Part shown: positions 1 through 10,500 of the stretch, piece by piece
Position numbering within the stretch: position 1 is the stretch's first letter
Layout of the letters: each line of letters begins with the position of its first letter
Assembly (NCBI GenBank): GCA_036245525.1
Contig: BTPG01000006.1
Coordinates: 73,632,727 to 73,696,726, forward strand
Length of the DNA stretch: 64,000 bases
Reading direction: 5' to 3'
Source: Semisulcospira habei
Taxonomy: Eukaryota; Mollusca; Gastropoda; Semisulcospiridae
Position numbers and translations under genes: made by a program
The notes under the pieces: model-generated
Database searches by the model: none
Seen by the model: only the letters and a program-made list of their open reading frames with translations
What the model was told of the DNA's origin: nothing

Positions 1-48
1 ACGCTCGATCCATGTCTTGCCGTGGCGTGTTGGAGTTGAATGAGTTAA
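1..48. repeat. Right end of a TTAA-bounded MITE (cut by window edge)
   Basis: The segment ends GTTGAATGAGTTAA and resembles the right arm of the element ending at 62875, including the CGATCCATGTCTTG-like stretch. Only the right arm is in the window. Confidence 0.5.
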
Positions 49-140
49 CCGGTTGAGTGCCAGCTGACGCAGACTGTGTTTCTGCAGCCATCGTTGATTC
101 AACACCCCAAAAACCTAGATGTCCCAGGAACATGGATGCA

Positions 141-248
141 GCAAGAGGCATAGATCCTCACGAGACCCTGACACTGCGGGGGCTCATGAAGATCTATGCT
201 TCTTGCAGTTAGGTGGTGTTAAAATTTTCTCGGCAATGAACGGGTTAA
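141..248. repeat. Family 1 hairpin (GAGGCATAGATCC core) with TTAA right end
   Basis: Arms at 141-160 and 187-206 pair (GCAAGAGGCATAGATCCTCA against the complementary right arm). The element ends at 245-248 with ATGAACGGGTTAA, the reverse of the shared TTAACYCWTTCA-type terminus. The left terminus is not clear. Confidence 0.6.
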
Positions 249-449
249 GGCAGATTTGTCGGGTCGTGACCTGTTAATGAACAAAAGACCCAATCCCGAC
301 ACAAAATGCGCGGTTATTTTGACAGGGTTTTCCAGATTCTTCACCAGCAGTTTTCGACTACTGTGGTTCATATGTCAGTGTGTGTGGTTAAAAAAAAAAA
401 AAAAAAAAAAATCATAAACAAAGAAAAGGTGGGGGAAATGTATTGTGTG

Positions 450-518
450 CTGGTAAGTTAGTTTGGCCTTTTACGACCATACGCCATAAAGTCCAAAATC
501 ACTGACCAGCACACAAAC
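450..518. repeat. Hairpin of the GCTGGT/ACCAGC family
   Basis: The stretch begins GTGCTGGT and ends ACCAGCAC, with a partly complementary interior around TTTGGCC and AGTCCAAAATCAC. A counterpart sits at the same relative place in arm B (30735-30806), so this copy predates the block duplication. Related hairpins occur at 1286-1350, 31363-31426 and 31718-31785. Confidence 0.5.
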
Positions 519-686
519 ACGGCACGTGCTGTAGTGTTGTAGTATTCAACACTGTCAAGCATCACAACTGACAAAATGGATCCCCTACAAAATAACCATG
601 TACCTTGCACATATCCACGTTTGCAAACATCGCAAAGTAAGACTTAGCCGCTTCACGGCCGAGAGAAACTGAACATCACCCAACTG

Positions 687-751
687 TAAGAGGTGTATAT
701 CCTCATGAGCCCCCGCAGTTGCGGGGGCTCATGAGGATCTACGCCTCTTGC
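687..751. repeat. Family 1 hairpin
   Basis: Near-perfect palindrome with the GCCCCCGCAGTTGCGGGGGC centre and ATCCTCATGA arms. The sequence around it (CGGCCGAGAGAAACTGAAC and the ACACCAATTTGTGTCC stretch) matches the element at 4553-4796, so this is a degraded copy of that TTAA-bounded element. Confidence 0.6.
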
Positions 752-1285
752 TGACACCAATTTGTGTCCGAGTTCAACATATATTGCCATCAGCATTACG
801 AACGATAACTCATCAGCAAATGCAGTACTATATCTGTAACTGAAATCGTGTCCCTTTCTCTCTGCATGCCCAGCATGGAAAAAAACATGTAATGAGGTGT
901 GGTCTGGTCTGTGATTCAGTATCTTACGAATAAAAGCCGTCCGCAGGTCTCAAATCACAAAACGCAAACAAACACGCACATATATCATGCGATGTCAGTT
1001 TTGAGTAAAACCATCAGCCATCGTTCGAAAGGTACAAAACACAACAATGAAAGAGTTTCAAACAAGATAAGGACCATGCGCATTTTTAAAAAGTAAAAAA
1101 AACAATTTTTTTAAATTAAAAAAACATGAAGCTTTACGCTTCTAATGAATATCACGGATCACGCTGAAAGGACGCATAGTGTGCCAATACCAGAATCCAT
1201 AATGGGGGGAAAGAGAGATATTGAGGCTCAGAGATATGGATAGGTCCGTTATAATAAAAGAAAGTTAATACTAAAATTATGTCTT

Positions 1286-1350
1286 AGCTGGACTGTGATT
1301 TTGGACCTTATGGCTTTTAGCAGTAACGTCCAAAATCACAGACCAGCCCA
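1286..1350. repeat. Hairpin of the GCTGGT/ACCAGC family
   Basis: Arms TGTGATTTTGGACCTTA and the complementary GTCCAAAATCACA flank a short loop. The outer GCTGG and CCAGC also pair. Copies at 31718-31785 and 31363-31426 share the arms. Confidence 0.55.
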
Positions 1351-2248
1351 TATATAGTCTAAAGTGTCCATATCGGTGTACGGAGGTAGTTTTAGTCGGG
1401 CAGCACGCATTGCACTGTTTTGGGGTATTTCGACAAAATGGGAAATGCATATCACATCATCTACATTTGCTTTATTCCTTATTTGTTGAACCCGCTTACG
1501 ACTCTGTGTGCAGCATTAAGAATAATCAGTTATGGAGACAGAAGTAATAACTTTGAAAATGCTGGCAATTATGCTATTTTAAACTTTCTGTTTTAAGTAT
1601 ATGCATGCATTTTTTTAAAATCTATTCAGGTTCTCATAAATGAAGTCGCAGTTTTCGGAAAATAAATTCAGCTGACAGACTTGAGCCTTGAAGAGAGTCC
1701 TAGTGAGCAAAACGTCCTCGAGCCGACGTCCGCTGTAAGGGCTCATGAGAATCGACAATCCATGTTTCGGTCGATGCAGAGGTCTGTGCTGGGGACTTCC
1801 TATGTAATTCTCAATTTTATTTCCCGATAGTGTTTGGTTGTCTTGTTTTGCTTGTTTGTGTTGTTGTTGGGGGGGGGGGTTTGGGTGGGGGTGCAGGGTG
1901 GGGGTGGGGGATGGGTGGGGGGGGGTTAAAGTTGCCATGTTGCTACATGTATATCCAAACCGCAAGCAAACCGGAAGTGAAGGCTGCCACGTGACGTCGG
2001 TGTTTCTATCCCCAGCGGAGAGTAGTATACCAGCGGCCAACACGGTAAGGGAGGTAGCTAGGGTTTCACCACCTATAACAAAAACTTTTTTTTTTAGTGT
2101 ATAATTGCATTTCTATCACCATAAAATAATATTTGATTGTCCGGCTGCACAGGCTTAGCGTGATAAACTACATACCAGTGCTGTTCAGACGAGTTCGATC
2201 AAGATACAATCTTTGCCAGCTTATGGGATCGATGTGCAAAGAGTCGAA

Positions 2249-2396
2249 TTAACCCCTTCACTGCCCCTCCCCCCCCCCCAAAAAAAAAAAAAAATGAACA
2301 CGATCCAACTGCTTTTTGAACGGGTTTGGAGTTTGTCGTTGAATTCACGAAGATTTCAGGAACAACAATGTACTACAGTGGCAGAGAAGGGGTTAA
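2249..2396. mobile_element. TTAA-bounded MITE lacking its hairpin core
   Basis: Left end TTAACCCCTTCACTGCC and right end GGCAGAGAAGGGGTTAA form terminal inverted repeats bounded by TTAA on both sides. The interior (AACACGATCCAACTGC, then the GAATTCACGAAGATTTCAG region) aligns with the element at 4553-4796, but the GAGGCATAGATCC palindrome is missing. A C-rich and A-rich run lies near the left end instead. Confidence 0.65.
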
Positions 2397-2673
2397 ACTT
2401 AGCCAAATCTGTCAAAAACAGCGAAGCGTGTGGTGTATGTAGGCACCATGTGGCTACCGGATGAGCAGCCCAGAGCGTGGTGTGGGCATGACATGGGCTG
2501 CCCACGAATGTATGGGCCGGCCCACCTGGCGCCCAACGGGGGCCCATGGTAGGCCCCATATCGAATCCATTTGCAAAACTGCGGGGCTCAGTCTGGGCTT
2601 TCCATCTGGAACTCACGCTCCAACCCACTTAGGGCCCGCCGGGGAACGCATATTAATCTATGGAATGTAACAG
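2397..2673. other. GC-rich intronic stretch, no gene seen
   Basis: The segment around 2455-2645 is rich in GGGCC/GGCCC words (GGGCCGGCCCACCTGGCGCC near 2515) and has several short self-complementary runs. I see no credible protein. It could be another decayed foldback element. Confidence 0.35.
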
Positions 2674-2887
2674 TTAACTCATTCAGCCCGACGGCTGTAT
2701 TTCCCAAATTTTGGAGGTGTCATCTAATGACTATGCACCAGTTGCAGGATATGGATCGACCATGATAATTTAAGAGCAGTGCCAGATTAATTTGGCGCCT
2801 GTCGGCGCCAAGCTAATCTGGCACTACCCTTGAATTATCATGGTCGACCCATCTCCTGCTGTAGTGCGTCAGGGCTGAATGGGTTAA
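2674..2887. mobile_element. TTAA-bounded MITE, family 2 core in shell 2a
   Basis: Termini are TTAACTCATTCAGCCC and GGGCTGAATGGGTTAA. The centre, about 2755-2846, is a long hairpin whose arms contain ATGATAATT, GTGCCAGATTA and TTGGCGCC with their complements. Length is 214 bp including both TTAA copies. The piggyBac-type target site is inferred from TTAA at each end; no transposase is present. Confidence 0.7.
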
Positions 2888-2957
2888 TTAAAATTAATTA
2901 AAGGCACACTCCGTGATAGACACCTCATGGTGGCGTTCAGATACATGTGTTACGTAC

Positions 2958-3086
2958 CGTTCTGGTAGCAGGTGCTGGTAGCGGGCAGTAGAACAGCCCC
3001 GTCATTGCAGTCACCCACGCCCGCAGTGCTGTTGCAGGAGGCGTAATCACTGCAGGTATCACTGCACGCCTGATCAACCTTCTTGG
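2958..3086 (-). CDS. EB-module large exon (arm A, last visible exon)
   Basis: The 129-nt exon follows acceptor GTGAGCAG and ends before donor GTACGT, phase 1 at both ends. It reads about 43 residues starting AKKVDQACSDTC and containing SDYASCNST. It is the paralogue of the arm B exon 32884-33009 (GKKVGQPCSDTC). One cysteine of the GVCEC pair in arm B is replaced here (GVGDC), so one disulfide partner is missing. It pairs with mini-exon 4480-4521 to make one module. The following exon lies outside the window. Confidence 0.75.
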
Positions 3087-3089
3087 CTG

Positions 3090-3704
3090 CTCACACACAA
3101 ATAATATGACGTTAATGGCGTTAGAAGATTTGAGGAGGAGGTTTGGCCAACATTCTGTCAAATTTAACTGGGGGTGGGAGTGGGGCGGGGAAAGGGAGTA
3201 GGGGTGCAAAGAGAGACAACCATGTCAAGCCGCGCTATGTGGGTACTTAATGCTCTACCTTACCAAATGAACGCGAGGTACTGGACGAGGTACCCCAGTA
3301 GTAAAACGTCACCGGGAACACGACGGCCGCAGTGGGCCCGAGGACCTTTGCTTACTGGGTATGGCGAGGACATGGGAGAGGTATGGCGAAAGAGAAAAAA
3401 AGATGCTTACCATGTTCAGAGGAAGTATCGAAAGCCATACCTACTACCCCCCCCCCCCCCCCAACCACCCACCCCTACCCCACCCCTGCCTGCCGGCTCT
3501 ACTCCATGTTCCAAAGCCTTTTGAATTAGAATTAGGCCAGAACATGCGCGGAGGTAAAACATTCGGCGGATTCAGCTAGTCCACTTCATCAGCATGCGTT
3601 ACAAGTTCAATGTGTCGCTGGAGTTACAGGGGCACATGAGAAAATGTTTTCGGCCCATTGCAGACACAGTCTGGCCTCATTTGGGTGATTTTTAAATAGT
3701 CAGT
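3090..3704. other. Intron with GC palindrome remnant, no gene
   Basis: Contains a G-rich run near 3173-3200, a C-rich run at 3449-3462, and a remnant at 3305-3358 of the GCAAAACGTC...GGGCCCGAGGAYCTTTGCTTACT element seen better at 11562-11640. No further exon was recognised. Confidence 0.4.
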
Positions 3705-4020
3705 TTAACCCTTCTGAGACGAAGCACAACACGCTATACCCAAATGCGAGAGGCACAGATTACGCTGAGCCCATGCACATGCGGGTTCTCGTGTGGCTCT
3801 GTGCCTCTTGCTGATCACATCTATATCCTGGTTCCTTAACTCATTCAGCCCCGACACATCACAGCAAGACATGGATTGAGCATGATAGTTCAAGGGTGGT
3901 GAAGGAATAGATTGGCGCCCATAGGAGCCAAGTATTTCTGGCACCACCCTTAAACTATCATGCTCGATCTGTATCTAGAATTATTACAATCCTTAAGAGG
4001 GCAACTTCAGAATTTGGTGA
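3705..4020. repeat. Adjacent family 1 and family 2 hairpin elements
   Basis: A TTAACCCTTCTGAG end at 3705 precedes a family 1 hairpin at 3746-3811 whose arms read AGAGGCACAGA and TCTGTGCCTCT. A second terminus TTAACTCATTCAGCCC begins at 3836 and leads to a family 2 hairpin at about 3876-3964 (GGTGGTG, TTGGCGCC and complements, partly decayed). The right ends of both are unclear. Confidence 0.55.
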
Positions 4021-4187
4021 TTTCGGTCCTTGAGGTAGAATGTATTAAACGAAAGGGGGAAAGCTATGTTGCATCAAAGTGTGTGTAGAAATTTTTAGTT
4101 ATAGTAATCATGGACTTTTTTTTTTTTTTTAAATGTCTTGCTATTGTTTCTACACAGATCACTCTCCCTTCCAGTTCGCGTTTGTCT

Positions 4188-4378
4188 TTAACCTTTTACA
4201 CCCTAAACCTGACTTTTGTTTACGTTGCTTATTATCCTTTGAAGGCTACATAACAGATTAGGGGTAGTTCAAGGGAGGTGCCAGAATAGCTTGGCGCCTC
4301 AAGTGCCAATCTATTCTGGCACCACCCTTGAACTATCACAGTCAAATTTATTTCAAGTCATTGGATGAAAAGGGTTAA
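4188..4378. mobile_element. TTAA-bounded MITE, family 2 core in shell 2b
   Basis: Termini are TTAACCTTTTACACCC and GGATGAAAAGGGTTAA. The core at about 4263-4340 has arms with GGTGCCAGAATAGCTTGGCGCC and the complementary CTGGCACCACCC. The shell sequence (GCTTATTATCCTTTGAAGG) differs from shell 2a but matches elements at 16470 and 35916. Confidence 0.7.
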
Positions 4379-4479
4379 GACGTATAATGCATAGCGTACA
4401 CACACACACACACACATATATATATATGCAGGCAGTAAGCGAGTTACTCCCAATATGTGTACAAAGGTGTACCATTTAC

Positions 4480-4521
4480 CACATCCGGTAAGGGTGGCCG
4501 TGTGAGTACTCGACTGGCAAG
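4480..4521 (-). CDS. EB-module mini-exon (arm A)
   Basis: The 42-nt exon lies between acceptor ATTACAG and donor GTAAATG, phase 1 at both ends. With one base from the preceding exon it reads ACQSSTHTATLTGCG, two cysteines with 12 residues between. It is the counterpart of the arm B mini-exon 33919-33957 (ACQSTYVSTDWGCG) and supplies the start of the module completed by exon 2958-3086. It is too short for standard ORF calling. Confidence 0.7.
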
Positions 4522-4552
4522 CTGTAATTTTTTTTTTATTGGAAATTCCAAT

Positions 4553-4796
4553 TTAACCCCTTCACTGCCGAGAAAAATGTGAACACGATTAAACTGCAAG
4601 AGACATAGATCCTCATGAGCCCCCGCGACTGCGGGGGCTCATGAGGATCTATGCCTCATGCTGAGACCAATTTGTATCCATGTTTCTTGGACGGTGTTGA
4701 CGTTTGGTCATGGAATGAACCAAGATTTTAGAAACAAAGGTACGTACAGAGTAAAATGTACATACAGTGTACGTACAGTGGCAGGGAAGGGGTTAA
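4553..4796. mobile_element. TTAA-bounded MITE, family 1 core (best full copy)
   Basis: Left end TTAACCCCTTCACTGCC and right end GGCAGGGAAGGGGTTAA are inverted repeats bounded by TTAA. The hairpin core is at 4596-4661 with the GCCCCCGC/GCGGGGGC centre. Length is 244 bp. It lies in the intron just upstream, in the sense of transcription, of mini-exon 4480-4521, about 30 bp from its acceptor. Confidence 0.75.
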
Positions 4797-5420
4797 GGAT
4801 AAAGTTTACCTGTCGGTAGTGCAGAAATCACTTCGACAAAGTCGCTAACAACAAAGGGTTAACTGATTTACAGTTACAGAATGGGCGTTTGATTTGAAAA
4901 CGAGAATTGTGCTTTCAAAAATTACAAATGTATTAGTAGGCATCATTTTTAAAATTATGTAAATTGTGTGTTTCAGAGTAATGCGGTCAAGCAGAAAAGC
5001 CTGTATATTTAAGACGTGACAGCATGTAGGATCTAAATGTCACGAATGGCAGATGCAATCAATCATAATATGACGTCACATTCAATGCTTTGCACAGCGT
5101 GTGGTGTCAAATAACGACGGCTCGCAGTCCTATAGCTTTTTTTCAGCGACATATCAGTCATAAATTTAAAACAACCCTGAATGTAGAGTCGTCACGTTTA
5201 TCGAACAGGTAAATAACTAACATAGATAGGAGCACACTTCATAACACAGGAAAACACAGCTTTTGAACATATCTTTGTTATTCCAGAGCGTTTTCCTTTC
5301 TCTTCTGTTTTGTTTACCGCTTTCTTTTCAAGCTTCAGTGACAAGGTCTGGTGTTTTGCACGACGCTGAAACTATCAGGGTCAATCCATCCGGTATCTAG
5401 TTTGGAAAATTCACACTTAC
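4797..5420. other. Intron of the EB-module gene
   Basis: No gene is seen. The stretch 5265-5410 aligns with 35395-35580 of arm B. A GGGTTAACTG word near 4857 resembles a lone TTAA-element terminus. Confidence 0.4.
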
Positions 5421-5517
5421 TGCAATAGTGGTCCCTGGCAGTGCCTGCAGCAAAGCCTTTGACAGTGTCGCACGTGCATTTCAAAGTCGTGGGGTCACAG
5501 ATTGCGTTATTAATGCA
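5421..5517 (-). pseudogene. Decayed EB-module large exon (arm A)
   Basis: Reading minus, the segment gives CINNAICDPTTLKCTCDT followed by a glycine/alanine-rich stretch and ends TGC-A before donor GTAAGT. It is the counterpart of intact exon 35585-35722, with CIDDAICDPVTLSCTCDT in the same place. Upstream of the first cysteine the frame meets a stop and no acceptor is found, so the 5' part of the exon is lost. Confidence 0.65.
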
Positions 5518-5628
5518 TTTTCGTTGAATGTTTCACGCGTGCACCGTCAGTTGTGCGTTTTATGAAATATAGGATAACATTGCAGATTGAACACCCAACA
5601 ATTCAGACTTAAATCAGTTAGTTCGTTA

Positions 5629-6108
5629 AGGGTGCCGCCACACATGCCGATTGTGCCCCGATTTTGTAGCAGATTCCAATCCGGTTGCGATCGGATGACG
5701 TCAGAATGCGACTTTGCATCCGATCCGATCCCAATCGGCTGGGAATCTTGTGTTTAGAGCCTGCTCTGTTTTTGCAACACGACTATCGGCCCCGATTGTA
5801 AGCTTCAACCAATCAGAGCGCGTCTCAGTGTGAAAATGGCGGAAGATACGAAGAAGACTAAATAAAATTGAGCAGTGAGAAATCACAATATCTGATAAAC
5901 CAGATCCACAGCCAGGCAGTTTTGTGGGATTGCAGCTACAAGGACTACAAAGATGAAAGAAGGAAACTGGCCGCCTGGCTCACAATTCAAATCTGGAACG
6001 TGTGGCAGTGCACACGTTTTTCTAGTCCGGCGCGATCACACTCCGATTGAAACGGTTCTGGAAACTGCTCGAGAATCGGCCTCGAAATCGGCATGGGTGG
6101 CGGCGCCT
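5629..6108. mobile_element. PIF/Harbinger-like non-autonomous DNA transposon
   Basis: The left terminus AGGGTGCCGCCACACATG and the reverse complement of the right terminus AGGCGCCGCCACCCATG pair, with similarity for about 48 bp (both continue CCGATT). The flanks are TTA at 5626-5628 and TTA at 6109-6111, matching the 3-bp TWA target duplication of PIF/Harbinger elements. The 480-bp interior encodes a MADF-like fragment but no DDE transposase. It sits in the intron between the two decayed arm A exons; at the corresponding place in arm B (35722-36561) I saw no such element. Confidence 0.7.
5868..5990 (+). pseudogene. MADF-domain fragment inside the Harbinger-like element
   Basis: The plus-strand reading contains SSEKSQYLINQIHSQ, then AVLWDCSYKDYKD and KLAAW. 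This is the pattern of a MADF domain: an acidic/hydrophobic helix, LWD, a tyrosine-rich YKD and a helix with AW. MADF/Myb proteins are the usual second gene of PIF/Harbinger transposons, where they help the transposase bind DNA. There is no in-frame ATG; a short ATG reading at 5836 (MAEDTKKTK) ends at a stop just upstream in another frame, so the gene is broken. The fragment's origin in an autonomous partner is inference. Confidence 0.55.
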
Positions 6109-6176
6109 TTAGTTATGTGGGTTTAACGCTGAGCAAGCGACTAAGGCCATCTCACGGCTGCAGACCTACATCTGAC

Positions 6177-6243
6177 AAGCAAGAGGCATAAACTCACACG
6201 AGCCCCGTGACCGCGGGTGCTCCTGTGAGTCTGTGTCTCTTGT
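6177..6243. repeat. Family 1 hairpin, diverged
   Basis: Left arm CAAGAGGCATAAACTCACAC and right arm GTGAGTCTGTGTCTCTTG pair with a few mismatches around a GCCCCGTGACCGCGGGTGC centre. It differs from other copies in both arms. Confidence 0.55.
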
Positions 6244-6315
6244 AGTTTTCTGGCGTTTACCGTGTTCCTGCTTGCAGTAGAAGGATGAATAAAATTTCAT
6301 ATGGAAACAACTTAC

Positions 6316-6345
6316 CACATCTGACAGAGTTAGTGCAACCAAAGA
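6316..6345 (-). pseudogene. Probable decayed EB-module mini-exon (arm A)
   Basis: The minus strand reads TTTGGTTGCACTAACTCTG and ends TGT-G before a consensus donor GTAAGTTG, giving GCTNSVRCG. It lies about 800 bp upstream of decayed exon 5421-5517; in arm B mini-exon 36561-36602 lies about 840 bp upstream of exon 35585-35722. No AG acceptor is present at the expected place. Confidence 0.4.
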
Positions 6346-6349
6346 TCGT

Positions 6350-6924
6350 ACATAGAAAGATAAACCAGCTCCTCTTTAGCGTATAGCAGAAAAACGAGGC
6401 CAGCCGAGGAGTTGCTTCCCTTGTGCTGACCATGAGCGCAGCCCGTAAACACACGATGGTAATTACCATTAGAAAACATCAGCACAAGCAAATTCTGTGT
6501 ATCCCTTGATGTTTCATGCTACAGGCCTGTTTGATAATAAAATCTGTGATGTGGAATAGGGGGGGGGGGGGGGGGGGGGGCGGGGTGGTGGGGGTGTGCA
6601 ATATTTTGTTTTAAATGGTGTGAATCTACAGAGTTGTTTACATGTCTAAGTGTTAACATGTATTTCAAGCTGTGTTGTTTTAATAATGCTTACTTATAGT
6701 GTATTTGAATGTTATCATTTCTCTTTATTTTAGTTTTTCTGTATTATTTATTCATGTGTTAGTGAGAAGCACAATTTAGCAAGTATCAACCAGCCACGAT
6801 TCATGCCTTCTATGATCTTGTAGTGCGTTTGTTTTGTTTAATTTATGCTTAATTATTTTCGCCCAATTAATCCCAAGCCCACATTCAACAATTTTTGGAA
6901 GAGTCACCACTCGACTGTGTACCA
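6350..6924. other. Intronic AT-rich DNA with a poly-G tract
   Basis: A run of G at about 6559-6582 is followed by AT-rich sequence with no gene or clear repeat. Confidence 0.4.
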
Positions 6925-7056
6925 GTTGCAGGAGATGGATCTACCATGATAATTCAATGTCAGTGCCAGATTAGCCTCAGGCGCCAAGCTAATCTGACAT
7001 GACCCTTGAATTATTGATCAATCCAATGCCTGCCTGCTTGAGGCTAAATGGGTTGT
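6925..7056. repeat. Family 2 hairpin element, shell 2a, degraded
   Basis: The left part (CCAGTTGCAGGAGATGGATC) matches the element at 2674-2887. The hairpin near 6945-7015 keeps GTGCCAGATTAGC and its complement. The right end GGCTAAATGGGTTG is a decayed GGGCTGAATGGGTTAA. Confidence 0.5.
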
Positions 7057-7059
7057 GTA

Positions 7060-7519
7060 AACAATTTCTACAAATAACATTTAACACAAATAACATTTAA
7101 AAAACGCACTCACACGAACACCCACACAAATCACAAATACGTGCTAACATATACATCATGTAAGAAATGACACAACACAGGTAAAGTCTGGCATAAGAGC
7201 AAAAAGTATTCTCTATTGTATTCCTCTGAAATGATCTAGTGGCAGATAAACTATCTTCATAACAGGCAAAAAGGAAAAAAATAATAACAGAACATAATCC
7301 AATGTCATATGAAAGAAGAGTCTTGTATATACTTGCACATAGCTGCAAGTACAACACTGTGCAGCTGTTCGAAAGATCCTGAACATGCGCTTGGTAGCAC
7401 TAAAAAAGTAAAGTAATTACTCAATCAGTAAATTGCTTCAACAAATAAAAAAAAAGTGGTCAGAGAAAGAAGAGTAGTCATTTTTATGGTGTCTGGACTT
7501 GGTGGACTGTTTTCTTATT
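7060..7519. other. 3' flank of the P-like transposase
   Basis: AT-rich with no ORF of interest. I could not identify the terminal inverted repeat of the transposon here. Confidence 0.35.
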
Positions 7520-10500
7520 TTAAAGGTGACGCACTTTCAACATTTTTCTGTTTCTTTTCTGTGACTTCTGCACGAATGACCTGTTGCTCTCTTTCAGAGT
7601 GAAATGCAGCCGCACATTGATGAACAACTGCAGCAGAAAATGCTGGATGGCACACTTTCCCATGCGGCAAAAAAAAGTGTCATGTTTTTTCAACAGTGCT
7701 ACCAAGCGCATCTTTACTTTGTCCAAGTGCAAAATTTTTCCGATGTTGGCAACATAGGCTTCCTCGAACGCCTGCACCAGGTGTTGCAGTCTGGTGCTCG
7801 GAACTGTAAGCCCCCCTGTAATGCCTTGATACTGTTTGTTCATGATGAATGTTTCAGCCCGAGAACCAGTAGAGGCACCTGTGAGGAGACTGTTACATTC
7901 CTGACATAAGGGTTTTGCCTGCATCTTCTTTGCCATGTAGCCAGCAATATACATAAGTACGTTTTCTTGCATTTGGACGAGCCGTGGGTCTCGAGTCTCT
8001 GGCACTGGCAAAATCAGCTGCATCAACTGATATGTGTCACCATCATTTTCCATATGGTCCTGTGGCCAATCAGGGACGACACCATCTTCTGGTTCATCTT
8101 CCACTACTGACTGCGGTACTGATGTCAGCGCTGTCAGGGTGAGCAGCCACTTGTCACAGTCCTCAATGCAGTTGCTTGCATCACTCTGCACGAAGAAAGA
8201 GTCCACCATGACCTGGCGAAAATTGTTGCGAAACTGTTGTGGACTGGGGTTGTCACCATGCCCTCCTTTTGACCGAACAACTGAAAACAGATTTTCAACA
8301 CAGTCCTGGTTCAGACGGTCAGTTAAAAGAAATTTCACGCCATGGTCAGTATGAAGTTCTTTCCACAATGCCAGAAGTGTTCTAATGGCCATCTTCCACC
8401 CTGTCAGGCTTGGGAGTTGCGATACTGAGGAGAGGGACTGAACAGATTCCAGCCAACTTAGAGTCTTCAACAGGAACTCCTCATGTCCGGATGTTGGAGT
8501 CATGGCATGGGCCATTTTCTGTGTAGACCTGAGGTTGCCACTGTTGAAGGTATTGAACAGTTGATCGAATGTTTCGATGAACAGGGCTGTGTGAGCGGCG
8601 TCTGCGTCAAGTACATGCAGCTGTACAAGTGAAGAAATACCTGCTGCAACTGTGTACGAGAGGACCTGCGCAGCATACCGCACGCGAAGTGCAGCAAAAG
8701 GTGGCAGTTCAAGGTGCTTGCTGGTCAGTTTTGGGGCCATGCGAACAACATTTTGCTGGTCAAAGTTGTAGAATTGTTCAATATGCACCCACTTCACTTC
8801 TTGTCCATCAACAAGGAACCCACTCTTTTTGAATTTGTTCCTTGTGTTTTTCAAAAGATGGGGAGGATCATAAAGTACGTGTACTTTGTTCTCTTTGTGG
8901 AAGAAAAAAGGAGCCTGCTCTGTCACCCTGCAGAATTTTGTTAACATTTTTCGGTTATTGGAACCTTGGTCAGCAATCAACACTTTTACCTGCAGACCAC
9001 ACTCCTCTAGTCTATCAAGACATTCAATCAGCAGACCATGCAGAACCTTAGCGTCAACAGGTCCGCTGGAAAGGATATAACCAACATCCTGTTTCCAATT
9101 CATAACCAGTCCACGCACCATGAACACTGTAGCATGGTTGGCTACATACATGGACCGACCCGTACAACCAAAGTCTTCTAGGCCTTCCACATAGTCTTTT
9201 TCGACATTGTATGTCACAAACTCCTTTAAAGACATTTCGTCGAACACCAAAGCACAGAGTTCTGAATTAGTTGGCATTGAAGAAATCTTTTGCTGGAGTG
9301 CGTTCAGGACATTCTTGTTGAAGCCTGGAAATATCTGGACAGCTCGCATGTCTCCGAAGCGAAGAAACTGAAGGCAACAAGAACAGTTTCCTCAGTAGCC
9401 GATATGCTTTGGGACTGGCATGAAAAATGGACAAACCTAAACGGTTATCTTGCTCACTCCATCTGCGACCCATCTTCGGTTTGGTGACCTGGCGAAGCTG
9501 AGTGGTGACGAACTGCAGACATGGACCTTCGAGGAAGAGGGAGAGATCTTTTATCAACGCATCTCGTTTTTCTGCCAGGTCCTGCTTTTGGAGTTTTTTC
9601 TTTGGAGATTGTTGCTTGATTTTCTTCTGCAGTCTGTAGATTTTGTTTCTGGAAGCTTTTAGCTCCCTCTTCAGCTTTCTCTTTCTTGGCGAAATGCCTG
9701 AGGTACTGGGCACTTGCTTTTCTGCACAGACACAAAATAATAATACTAATTATACTGTTCACAACAAAATACAGTTTAATTCAGTTGACTGTAGACTATG
9801 GAGGCAAGTGGTGTGGCTAATCGGTTGTACAGTAACTCTTTACAATTCGCCAAGTTTGAAATGTTTGACCAGTGCAAGTCAAAATCTCCAGTGTGTTTAG
9901 AATGACACTAGCTGTTGCACTCAGCCTTTCCGCATGTCAGCCCTGTACTGTTTTCCTATGATCATGCCAGTGCCCTCTGAATTGGTACATTATAATATAC
10001 AACCACGCCCAGCCTTCTGCTAGTTGTTCAGTTTCTAAAGGGAGGTGGGGGTGGGGGTTTACTTCTGAAGAGCTAATATTTAATATGTATATTATACCTG
10101 GTGGTGGTATGGCGTCTAGTTCCACATCCACGTGCTGTGCAAAGTCAGTGTCCGATGACAAAGAAGCCTGCAGTCCTGAAACATAATGCCAGACATGGTA
10201 AAGAATTGCATCTTAAGGCTGTAAAACAAATACAATCATAATTTACAGGCTCTTTATACAATTACTTGATAGATGAAATAAATGATAGCTTACAATGCTA
10301 CATCCATTATGCATAGTAAACCACTTGTGCGCATGCTGGTTGACTAATGCTTACTGACAGTCGCGTTTTGTAAGCCATTATTAAATTATGTAATGAATAG
10401 CCCACTAATGACGAAACAAAAGCCTACATATGACATGAACACAATGGACATACATTGGGGTTTGCCCTAATTTTATTTTTACCTGTTCCTGAAGACTTTC

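Larger units (their letters stand above)
250..6350. other. Arm A of an old two-module segmental duplication (partner 30560-36602)
   Basis: Collinear similarity to arm B is visible at many anchors: 251-390 with 30564-30700, 547-642 with 30939-31040, 1152-1200 with 31568-31620, 1356-1530 with 31790-31960, 1975-2080 with 32430-32535, exon 2958-3086 with 32884-33009, exon 4480-4521 with 33919-33957, and 5265-5517 with 35395-35680. The order and strand are the same. Arm A carries two decayed exons and extra insertions (Harbinger-like element, several MITEs), so it looks like the less constrained copy. Confidence 0.75.

Noticed and set aside
3380..3420. Possible extra splice donor (GTAAGC) on the minus strand
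   Set aside because: The preceding reading has no cysteine pattern and no acceptor at a sensible distance.
8034..9080. Several plus-strand frames within the transposase exon 4
   Set aside because: Antisense shadows of the 609-residue transposase frame.
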